NCBI RefSeq assembly: GCF_027172205.1
Contig: NC_070607.1
Coordinates: 2,242,001-2,306,000 of the forward strand
Length of the DNA stretch: 64,000 bases
Direction of reading: 5' to 3'
Source of the DNA: Podarcis raffonei
Taxonomy: Eukaryota > Chordata > Lepidosauria > Squamata > Lacertidae
Each line of letters starts with the position of its first letter. Within the stretch, counting starts at the first letter, position 1. Shown piece after piece: positions 55,352 to 64,000 of this stretch. Below the pieces are notes generated by a model, which worked only from the letters and a program-made list of their open reading frames with translations, did no database searches and had not been told where the DNA came from. Both the position numbers and the translations under genes were made by a program.

Positions 55352-55628
55352 AGTGTGGTGTAGTGGTTCAGAGCGGTAGTCTCGTAATCTGGGGAACCGG
55401 GTTCGCACCTTCGCTCCTCCACATGCAGCTGCTGGGAGACCTTGGGCCAGTCACACTTCTTTGAAGTCTCTCAGCTCCACTAACCTCACAGTGTGTTTGT
55501 CGTGGGGGAGGAAGGGAAAGGAGATTGTTAGCCGCTTTGAGACTCCTTCGGGTAGTGATAAAGCGGGAAATCAAATCCAAACTCCTCTTTTTCTTTTTCT
55601 TCTTCTTCTTCTTCTTCTTCATCATCAT
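55352..55628 (+). mobile_element. tRNA-derived SINE with (TTC)n tail
   Basis: Head 'gtgtggtgtagtggttcaga' (A-box), B-box-like 'gggttcgcacctt', body 'ttgggccagtcacacttc' and 'gccgctttgagactcctt', then a pyrimidine (TTC)n tail. This is a second tRNA-headed SINE family, distinct from the Sauria copies. Confidence 0.7.
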
Positions 55629-55689
55629 CTATAATTAATGGAGTTCTTTGAAAACCTGTTTAGAGTAATTTCTCAATTAGAAGACTTGT

Positions 55690-56650
55690 AAGCATTCTAC
55701 CATGAAAGAAACTTTTGCCCACAAAAAAGACTTTATTTTTGCAGTTTTGAAAGTAAATTTAACAAAGAAATCTCTTTCCTTCTCCCACAGACATTCCATG
55801 CATGTTAATACGTTCCAGTTAGGTAACAGGTAAGTTTATAAAATACTTCACACTGTTCATTTTAATCTCTCCAGATCAAGTGTCTCTTGTACATCTTCTT
55901 AACAAGTTATTTCGAAGTGTACTATGAGTTGATGGTGGCAACACAGCAATGCTGTCTTTCACAACATGTTGAATAAGCATATACCAAACTCCTTCAAAGT
56001 TATCCTAGCTTTTCATTTTCTCCAGTGCTCTGAATTGTTTGTTTTTCCCTTAGGACTACATTCTGCATCCTATCCCATCACACCTCAAAATTCAGGATGG
56101 TAGCTATTTTCCAATGTTGAGTAATTAGCTGTCTAACACTGATCAACAAGATTAGCAGGTCTTAGAACATTAATTCTTTATTGTCATCAATATACTATTT
56201 TTAAAGAGCTTAGGATCAGATTGTAGTGCATGCCCTGTAACAAGAAACCTCAGTAAAGTGTTTCCAGAAAGTTTGTACAAACTTGCATTCCCAACAGATG
56301 TGGCAATAGGATCCTGCTTGGCTACAGCCTCTCCAACATAGTGGACCAATTTGAGTTTATTTATTATGTAACATTTCTGATGTCCTCCTTGGCAGTGCAG
56401 ATTGTTTTTTGTAGTTTGCCTCAATTGTTGAGGCTGAAAACCTCAGTAGAAAATAAGTTGTGTTTTTCCCTTTGCCTCCACAGAGGGTTTGAGGCATTAC
56501 CATTCCAATAATCTTGAACTTGTGCTTCATAGACTGTTTAGGGTTTAGTTGTGTGAGGGGGAGCAGCTTGTCTAAACCATTCTCTTTCATCATGAGGTCA
56601 TCGCCTCCAACCTTGCACACCTGTATTGATATTTTCCCATGCAAAGTGCA
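55690..56650 (-). mobile_element. Degenerate L1 ORF2 fragment, minus strand
   Basis: Minus-strand reading gives CHICWECKFVQTFWKHFTEV followed further on by RQLITQHWK, the order of L1 ORF2 C-terminal motifs. An upstream part (EANYKK...) is in another frame. Several frame breaks show it is old. Confidence 0.6.
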
Positions 56651-56715
56651 CATGATATATCATTTGCCCAATGGCTAATTGTGTGAATGACTTTTAAAAA
56701 ATAGATTCAGGACAC

Positions 56716-57565
56716 AACAACAACAACAAAGGTAGCCGTGTTGGTCTGACGCAATCAAAATAAATAAATAAAAATTTAAAAATTTGTCCAGTAGCACCTT
56801 AGACATCAACTATGTTTGTTCTGTGTCTAAGCTTTCGTGTGCATGCACACTTCTTCAGATACACTGAAACAAAAGTCACCCAACCCTTATATATAGTGGG
56901 AGGGTGGGGTGGGTTTTTTCTCAGAAGGGTAGTAGGAGATGGATGATTGACTCAATGGGTACGGTAAACCTGTTAACAACTGTAATTAGTCCTACAGGAA
57001 AAATCAAAGGATAGTATGCAGATGACCAAAAATAGCTTTAGCATATGTAATGAGACAAGAATCCAATATCTCTATTCAGACCAGGTCTCTCCATAGTTTT
57101 CAGTTTAGTTAAAGAGATATTGGATTCTTGTCTCATTACATATGCTAAAGCTATTTTTTGGTCATCTGCATACTATCCTTTGATTTTTCCTGTAGGACTA
57201 ATTGCAGTCATTAACAGTCAACAGGTTTACCATGATTGACTCAATGGGTATGGTTGTAAGTTGCTGAATTACAACTTATTACTAAACTGAAAACTATGGA
57301 GAGACCTGATCTGAATAGAGATATTGGATTCTCGTCTCATTACATATGCTAAAGCTATTTTTGGTCATCTGCATACTATCCCTTGCTTTTTACCATACCC
57401 ATTGAGTCAATCACCCATCTCCTACTACCCTTCTGAGAAAAACCCCACCCCACCCTCCCACTGTATATAAGGGTCTGGTGACTTCTGTTTCAGTGTATCA
57501 TGCACACGAAAGCATACACCAGGAACAAACTTAGTTAGTCTCTAAGGTACTACCGGACAATTTTA
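56716..57565. mobile_element. Long fold-back (inverted-repeat) element
   Basis: Outer arms of about 170 bp are inverted copies: 56782-56950 ('gtagcaccttagacatcaac', 'ctttcgtgtgcatg', 'gggagggtggggtggg') and 57412-57562. Inside, a roughly 70-bp module ('gtctcattacatatgctaaa') occurs three times: once forward (about 57000-57075) and twice reversed (about 57114-57185 and 57318-57385). No protein frame is present, and the superfamily is uncertain. Confidence 0.75.
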
Positions 57566-58144
57566 AAAAAATTAAATAGCAGTGTGTGTGGTTGTGTAGA
57601 ATAATCCAGAGTGGGTGGGAGATTTTAGGCTATGATCCAGATCAGTCCCCCACAGCTGCTATTTGCATTGGAAGAAATGCTCCCATTAGATTAACTTTTA
57701 AAAGGCCATTCACACACTTAGCAATGGAACAACATTCAGTAAGAACCGTGTGTGTGCTACAGAATGTTCCCCAGAATTCTTTGCCGGGGCACAGGTTACT
57801 TGTCAGAAAAGTCCGGGTATCTGACCTTGAGATCCTAACTGGTAGGGAGAATCTGCTGCAGCCATGGGGGTACATAGAGCAGCTTCCTATTAACCGTGGA
57901 GTGGACAGTCACTGCCAATCAGTGTTAACAATGGTCAGACTCAGGATGAGGCTCCCTGATGTGAGTTGTAAAACAGCCTGATGGGTGGAGAGGCTTCCTG
58001 GCCTCATCTCCAGCCATAGACCTGTTTCCTAGAAAGCACTGATTTTTAAGCAAGAGGCTTGAGTCCCACTATTGGATCTTCTCATGAGGAATCACCTCTA
58101 GGTGCTTACTGAAGATTGGACCTCCTGGCAGGATAGCTTTAGCT

Positions 58145-58262
58145 CAGTGTTTCCCAAACTTGGGTCTCCAGCTGTTTTCAGACTACAATTCCCATCATCC
58201 CTGACCACTGGCCAAGCTGGCTGAAGCTAATGGGAGTTGGAGTCCAACAATGTCAGCAACTC
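58145..58262 (+). repeat. Partial hAT-like MITE
   Basis: The left end 'cagtgtttcccaaacttggg' is identical to 46669, but the right half changes to 'gggagttggagtccaacaat', a different repeat ending. The right terminal repeat is missing. Confidence 0.5.
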
Positions 58263-58750
58263 TGCAGGAAGATAGAAAAACAACTTGCAAAAGTTTAGGA
58301 ACTTCTTGAAATAATGTCGACATTGGAGTTTCCAGAGTCTGGGTTCTGTAAACACAATTCAGGTTTACAAGGTACTAAATCAGTTATATCATCAGTTATA
58401 TGAAAGTGGCAAGAAAAGCATAAAGGTGTTTGGCAGTCTAAGCTGTGTCTTGATTCCCCAATAGTGCAAAAGAATTGATAGACGTTCTGTCAACAGCATC
58501 TTCCTATTTTCAAAATAAGCTATTTTCTTCTTATTGGAGAGGCATCCTATCCTTGCCAAGCAGCAAAGCAGCTACTGTTTTCCATCCAGGCAAGGGATGT
58601 AGAGGGCATCAATGCATAGTCCTGGTTAGGAGTCTTTAGGTAATTTCCTCACGGAAGCTGAGCAGTCAGGATGCATCTCAAGTATGCAAGCAAGACCTGT
58701 TCACCAAGTTGCATGGCCCATGTTCCTATGCCCACATTGGATTCTTAAAG

Positions 58751-61044
58751 TCAGCTGTAGCAACAGTTCTTCAGGCTCTCCAATTTGGGTTTTACATTGG
58801 CAATGAACTCCTCAGAGGCACTTGAGAGGGGAAGTCGTGGGGGACCCATGGGTATCCCTGAAAGCAGAGTCACGATTGCTTTGGTCTCTGCAACGCCAAA
58901 GCCTAGCCAAAAGAAAAAAGGACACAAATCATCCACAACAAAGTTTCTGCCCCACTCTATAGTCGATGATGGAGGTCACAGCCACACCATACATTTAAAG
59001 CACCCATACCAATTCAAAAGTCATGGACAATCTTAGGAACTGTAGTTTGTTAAGGGTGCTGGGAATTGTAGCTATGTGAGACTAGTACCCTTAAACGACA
59101 GTTCCCAAGATTTTGAGGGAAAGCCACAACTGTTACAAGAGTGCTTTACAATGTATAGTGGGGATGTGACTAAAATAATTTCTTTTCATTAAAGAGCAGG
59201 GGGAGAGAAACCCTACGATTTACTGCCTCTCAGGAAGTCTGGCCCTTGCCCCCAACCTTTTAGCCAACTGACTAGTCCCCAACCTTTAATTATTGAATGT
59301 TTTTGACAGAAAAGTTAAAACATAATATTGTAATCAGATTTATTGGGTTTTCCAGTGTTCTAAGCTTTTAGTTTGTTGTAATTCTTACTATAAGGGACGC
59401 GGGTGGCGCTGTGGGTTAAACCACAGAGCCTAGGACTTGCCGATCAGAAGGTCAGTGGTTCGAATTCCCGCGACGGGGTGAGCTCCCGTTGCTCGGTCCC
59501 TGCTCCTGCCAACCTAGCAGTTCAAAAGCACGTCAAAGTGCAAGTAGATAAATAGGTACCACTCCAGTGGGAAGGTAAACAGCGTTTCCATGCGCTGCTC
59601 TGGTTCGCCAGATGTGGCTTAGGCATGCTGGCCACATGACCCGGAAGCAGTATGCCGGCTCCCTTGGCCAATAAAGCGAGATGAGTGCCACAACCCCAGA
59701 GTCGGCCACGACTGGACCTAATGGTCAGGGGTCCCTTTACCTTAAATTCTTACTATAGCCCTGCAAGTCAGACAAAAGAACAACCAAATCATAGAATTTA
59801 GAGTTGGAAGGCACCACAAGGGTCATCGAGCGCAATCCCCTGCAATGCAGGAATCTTTTGCCCAATGTGATGTCTTCATATTGCAGCTGGGGCAGCAGAA
59901 GGCTTGAAAGACTGGCTTGCCAGTAAGCTCAATGCAGAGGTGAGATTCCACGTGGGAACTTACTGATTCAACATGACAATGTCATGTGAGCTCCCAAAAT
60001 TCTAGGGCTGACTATACCACATGCATTTACTGCCTGACATGGAGCGTTACTGTTGCTAAACATTTGGGGAATCTGGCTAAATTCTATGGCAGCGAACAAG
60101 ATAATATTACAAATAGATACACAATGGAATATATACAGATGAAATCTGAGGCATAGTTCAAATGTACAAGCTGCTAGATGGTTAGCATAGAGTACATGCA
60201 CTTTAGTGTAAGCACTTGAGTGCAAATAATTTGTTACTATAATCTTACAGTAATATTATATATTTATAAAGAAATGTATTTGGAAAAGAAATCGAGGTCT
60301 GAAAATCAAAGCAGTAGGAGAAAAGCCATGGGCGTAGCCAAGGAGGGGCAGGGGAAGCTCTCCCCCCAAATCAATAAAAATCAATAAAAACCAAGACAAA
60401 TCTGAGGTTCTGCCCCCCTCCTCACAAAATTCCTGGCTACGCCCATGAGAAAAGCTGCATTTGAAGAAAGTGCAAGGGGCAATTTGCAAAGGAAAAATGG
60501 AAAGAGAGAGAGTTAAATGGAGTCTTTCAGAACGTATCTGCGCTTCTTGGGCAATAAAAGCTTTTTTAAAAAAAGGAAATTCAGAAGCATTCAAGCCACG
60601 TTGGATAAACCATGTCTGATGGGCAGAAAAGGATTCGGTCTACTGTGGTACCTACCCTGTGCAATGAAAAAGCTGATTACTTCCTGGGTACTGCACTAAG
60701 AGACAGAAAATAAGTTTATTAATTTTATTATAGGTAATAAAAAAGTGTAGGGCAACTGGAGGTGGTATACACAGTGTTATCAGGTAATTAGGGGAGAGGG
60801 AACAATGAAGGATTGGGAAGGGAAGTGCACACAGGATCTGAGGCGGGTGCAATGAAAGTGTTTATTTACATTTTTGGCAGAGTGCCAGCCTGTTTGCAAA
60901 TACAGGACAGGTGCTCCTCATTCAAGTAGTGATACATGTCAAGAAACCTGTTCCCATTTGCCCATTGTCCCAAGCTGGGTGAAGGGTAATGGGGAGATGC
61001 ACACTACTTTTAGAGTGCGTTATCTGTACCGTACAACTTATGGG

Positions 61045-61075
<31 letters not shown>

Positions 61076-63795
61076 ACTCCGGGGATAGAGCATAATGCCA
61101 AAATTGTGTATAGTCAAAACACAATGGGTTAAATGGTGGGTGGGGGTGCCATTCCCCCCCCTCATTATTATTTTTTTTGGCTAAGTTCGTAAAGCTGAAT
61201 AGAGTTGTTGTTGTTGTTGGCATTCACCTGTCTCGAGAGACAATGGAGTGCACCTCCAGGGGTGAAGTCAAATGGCTGCGTTAGCAGCACCCAGGTAACC
61301 TCTCTGGGGTGCAAGCCTGGGCAGTGCCTATGGAGGTCCTGGGCTGCCAGTGTAAGTTGGGAGTTACCCGTATACAAAAGGAAGGAGGAATCTGTTATCA
61401 TACTATGATCCATTGTCATCAGCTTCAGTTAGAAATATCATACCTGATATTTTTGTGCCAATGAGAGGTCTCCCTTGGCAAAAGCTTCCAGCATTGAGTT
61501 ATTTGCCTTGCCCAGATAGTTATAGGTGCTGTACAAAAACAAAAGCCAACAGAGCAAAGGCAGAGTTAGTATTAATATGTGCCGCCATAACTAGAATCGA
61601 TTGAGCAGAATAGCAAATCTGAAGGTATCCTTCCAGTGCAAAACTGGGACTTGCTCTTGCACAGAGTAGCATGTCACGTGTAATAAGCTATTAAAAGGGA
61701 GAACGTGGGAGGGGAGATGCTCCTGCACAGAGTGTGCCCTCTGTGGTTACCATTCTAAATGGGGCAAGGAACCTTTTCAGACTCAGAGCCACATTCCCCT
61801 CTAGACAAGTTTCCAGGGGCCACAAGACAGTGGTGTCCAGGGCCAAAGGCAAGAATGGGTGGAGGAAGAAAGGCAACATTTGCACAAGAGGCTGCTTTCT
61901 TCCTATCCTTCTCCATCCAGGGAAGGAAGAGACGTGATCAGAGTTCAAGGACACCCTCCCTGCCAGGCGAAAACACTCAAGCAGGATGCAAAACATAATT
62001 GGTTGAGAGTAATCAACCAACGCGTTAGCATGCTGAATATGAATGGGCCCTTAGCCACAATACTATTTGTGTAATGACTCTTACCACCAGGTCGGGCGCC
62101 GTTGCAGGATAGCAGCAATGCCTCCCCAGATGGCAGTCATCCTGGAGGTGGTGCGTTTTCCCAGGCTTAGGTGAACCTTTTTGGCCTCACCTGATCGCAG
62201 CTTGCCTCCCTATTTGGCCAATGGCAGGCAGGCTGCTGCACCAGCCCAGCCCCTGAGGTTGACTGGACTGAACCACTCCCTTTAATCCCAGGGACTAGTC
62301 CACCTCCTCGTCCAGTTTTGAAAAGCCACATGTTTCATCTGTTGTGCAATGAATAAGGTGTCTTATTTACAACATCTTTCTTTACTATGTTGTAGGACAT
62401 ATGTAGAAATATAGATACATAAAAGAATGCAAATTTGTCACAGAATCTTTCTGTTTGTTCATTTCCGGGGGGGAGGGGCACTGAGTTTTTTTTCCTGAAA
62501 AGGAAGCAGTAGGCCAAATAAGTTTGGGAAGCTCTGAGCTATATCAATAAAAAGAAGAAAACTGTTTCAGACATGAAAGTTTTCTTACGCATCACTCAGC
62601 TGTATAAACAAAAGCTGGTGCAGGGCTAAAAGCAGCCAGAAAAATGAACTGCAAAATGATCCTCTTTGCTACAAAAGACTTGGAACTTATACTTTCTCAT
62701 CCATGTAAAGATGACTGAGGCTGCTAGCCTAACCCTCCTTACCTAGGATTAAGTCCTGAATTCAATAGGATTTACTTCTGAGTAGACATAGTTAGGTTTG
62801 TGCTGTGAAAGAGAGACTGACCTTCCAACTGCCCCAGTCGCTCCCATAGCGAGTGCAGCCAGGAGTTGCTGGTTAGGGAAAGACAAAAAATACATCTTTT
62901 ATTTCCTTGAGAAAACAGTAGAACAACTTGTTGCTGGGAAGACAGTATTCAAAAAGGGATCATGGCCCCTAAAAAACCAGAGGCATTCCTGCTGGGGATG
63001 ACTGGAGTAGAAATATCAAAAGCTGACCAGAAATTGTTCATGTTTGCAACTACAGCAGCTAGAACTTTATTAGCCTAAAAGTGGAAACAGAAAGAATACT
63101 GACAACAGAGGAATGGCAGATGAAGATGATGGACTATGTAGAATTGGCAAAGCTGACGGGGAAAATCCAAAACCAGAGTGACCAAGTGTTCCAGAGAGAA
63201 TGGAGTAAATTTATTACATAGGCAATCATTGTAAACATATAAAGACACTAGCAGGACTGCGGTAAAGTTCACAATGTTTAAAAGAAGAAACTTTCTACTT
63301 GTGTTTTAAGTTCTAAATAATTTAAGTTAAATGTAGAAGTTAGAAGGTATAAATGTGTGGTTCTAAGATGTGTTTGATAAAAACCAGATGACGGAGCGGA
63401 GGGAAGTCAAAAGCTCAGAAGAGCTAAAAATTTGTAAAAGGTGATACGATGTTATAATATTGTTTTTAAAAAATGGAAAATTAATTTTAAAAATTACATA
63501 AAAAACAAAAACAAGTGATCATGGCAGCTCTTTGGTAGGCAGAAGATATCCCCAGTAGCACAAAAAGCACTACTTTGGTTACATTGCTTTAGGAAGCCAT
63601 CGTGCCATTCCAGTACACCAGAGTTATTAATATAGAAATGCCTTACCTCATCCACACCATACAGAAGTACAAACTGGCCTCTGTCATTTTTCTTCACACA
63701 CTGCCCAAAATCCAGGAGGTCTTTATCACTGAACTTCACCCCCTTAAAGGTGGGAATCTGCTCTATCATCCCATTTAGCAGTTCGTAGGCAGTAA
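58751..63795 (-). CDS. NPL: N-acetylneuraminate lyase, 3' part (5 exons)
   Basis: Exons on the minus strand: 63647-63795, 62822-62868, 61444-61528, 60656-60695, 58751-58902; together about 157 codons, all phases consistent. The enzyme cleaves sialic acid (Neu5Ac) to N-acetylmannosamine and pyruvate in the cytosol, by a Schiff base on a class I aldolase-type TIM barrel. The first exon here contains [17 protein letters not shown], whose lysine corresponds to the human Schiff-base lysine. Exons 62822 and 61444 join to make GATGAVGSTYNYLG, the sugar-site GSTYN motif. The last exon has [13 protein letters not shown] and ends ...LKNCCYS, about 14 residues shorter than human. The N-terminal exons lie beyond the window. 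It is upstream of and co-directional with DHX9, as in mammals. Confidence 0.96.
59393..59744 (+). mobile_element. Full-length Sauria SINE in NPL last intron
   Basis: Head 'gggacgcgggtggcgctgtg', B-box 'ggttcgaattcc', full body and 'ccctttacctta' tail. A perfect 13-bp target duplication aattcttactata lies at 59380-59392 and 59745-59757. It looks among the youngest SINE copies in the window. Confidence 0.95.
59789..59880 (-). mobile_element. tRNA-Lys-type SINE, truncated
   Basis: 'atcatagaatttagagttgg' to 'ctgcaatgcaggaatctttt' matches the body and CR1-like tail of the 51188 copy. The tRNA head is absent. Confidence 0.6.
60327..60447. mobile_element. hAT MITE with perfect 8-bp target duplication
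   Basis: Termini 'catgggcgtagcca' and 'tggctacgcccatg' are exact inverted repeats. The flanks agaaaagc (60319-60326 and 60448-60455) are a perfect 8-bp duplication, the hAT hallmark. The 121-bp element has no coding capacity and lies in the NPL last intron. Confidence 0.85.
61045..61072. repeat. (GT)14 microsatellite
   Basis: A pure GT run in an NPL intron. Confidence 0.9.
61216..61365 (+). repeat. Old repeat related to 4005-4110
   Basis: 'ggagtgcacctccaggggtgaagtc' and 'gaggtcctgggctgcc' echo 'agagtgcacctctgagggtg' and 'agggcctgggctgcc' near 4005-4110. The two windows are probably copies of one old dispersed repeat of unknown class. Confidence 0.4.
62723..62812 (+). repeat. Retroposon 3' fragment beside an NPL exon
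   Basis: 'ggatttacttctgagtagac' to 'taggtttgtgctgtg' is a widely dispersed vertebrate retroposon ending. It finishes about 10 bp from the 62822 splice donor. Confidence 0.5.
62967..63516 (+). mobile_element. 5'-truncated L1 in an NPL intron
   Basis: One frame reads [20 protein letters not shown], then after one internal stop [20 protein letters not shown], ending QREWSKFIT; this is an L1 ORF2 C terminus. A 9-bp direct repeat gatcatggc (62958-62966 and 63517-63525) and an A-rich 3' end support retrotransposition antisense to NPL. Confidence 0.8.
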
Positions 63796-64000
63796 CTGAA
63801 CAGAGAGGGAGAGCGAAAGAGAGGAACACCAACAGGTTTTCAAGTCTTACTGGGCAAAGCACATGACCACATCTGGCAAGAAATCATCACAATAGAGGCT
63901 GTGAATCTGTCCCAAAATACACTACAAAGAATGTATTCTTGTAAAAAGGTATAAATCTGGGAAGAATGCCTCCAAAAGTTCCCTCTTCCTTATCTGTGGA

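Larger units (their letters stand above)
52430..58750. other. Intergenic stretch between DHX9 and NPL
   Basis: About 6.3 kb without a recognisable exon. It holds a G-rich low-complexity block (52722-52820), an LTR-like relic, a GT-rich tract (53580-53606), an unrecognised GC-rich segment (53880-54480), a small fold-back repeat, a tRNA-headed SINE, an L1 fragment, a long fold-back element and old repeat pieces. The NPL 3' UTR probably occupies the last part below 58750, but no strong AATAAA was seen close to the stop. Confidence 0.6.

Overview
This is vertebrate nuclear DNA, almost certainly from a squamate reptile (a lizard, possibly a lacertid; the species cannot be fixed from the sequence). 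Genes are split by many GT-AG introns. The introns carry tRNA-headed SINEs of the squamate (Sauria/ACA) type, several L1 fragments, CR1/L2-type LINE ends and many short inverted-repeat DNA transposons. Three protein genes are recognised by exon-by-exon comparison with remembered human proteins: SHCBP1L (plus strand, complete, 10 coding exons, 593 aa), DHX9 / RNA helicase A (minus strand, complete, 27 coding exons plus a non-coding first exon, 1243 aa) and the 3' part of NPL, N-acetylneuraminate lyase (minus strand, last 5 exons; the 5' exons lie beyond position 64000). All exon phases join in frame without a break, and the order and orientation match the human 1q25 block NPL - DHX9 - SHCBP1L.

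Layout: 1-2.9 kb is intergenic with old repeats. 2.95-3.6 kb is a CpG-island promoter with CCAAT and TATA elements and SHCBP1L exon 1. 3.3-21.2 kb is SHCBP1L, with a large second intron (4748-10310) holding nested L1/SINE/MITE insertions and an inverted duplication. 21.2-22.7 kb is the tail-to-tail gap to DHX9. 22.7-52.3 kb is DHX9, ending in a TATA-less CpG-island promoter near 52.26 kb. 52.4-58.7 kb is a repeat-rich intergenic stretch. 58.75-63.8 kb is the 3' half of NPL.

The three genes have no obvious shared pathway: a testis/spindle-associated beta-helix protein, a nuclear DExH helicase and a sialic-acid-cleaving enzyme. Their linkage is old synteny, not an operon. The most unusual content is in the mobile DNA: an L1 that kept both ends but lost its middle (41091-43211, 19-bp target duplication), an inverted duplication that captured an L1 3' terminus with its flank (9568-9885), a SINE inserted 17 nt from a SHCBP1L splice donor, an 86-bp palindromic MITE with 6-bp target duplications, a tRNA-Lys-headed SINE with a CR1-like tail, and a long fold-back element (56716-57565). 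No CRISPR array, rRNA gene or functional tRNA gene was found. All family assignments come from reading and memory, without database searches.
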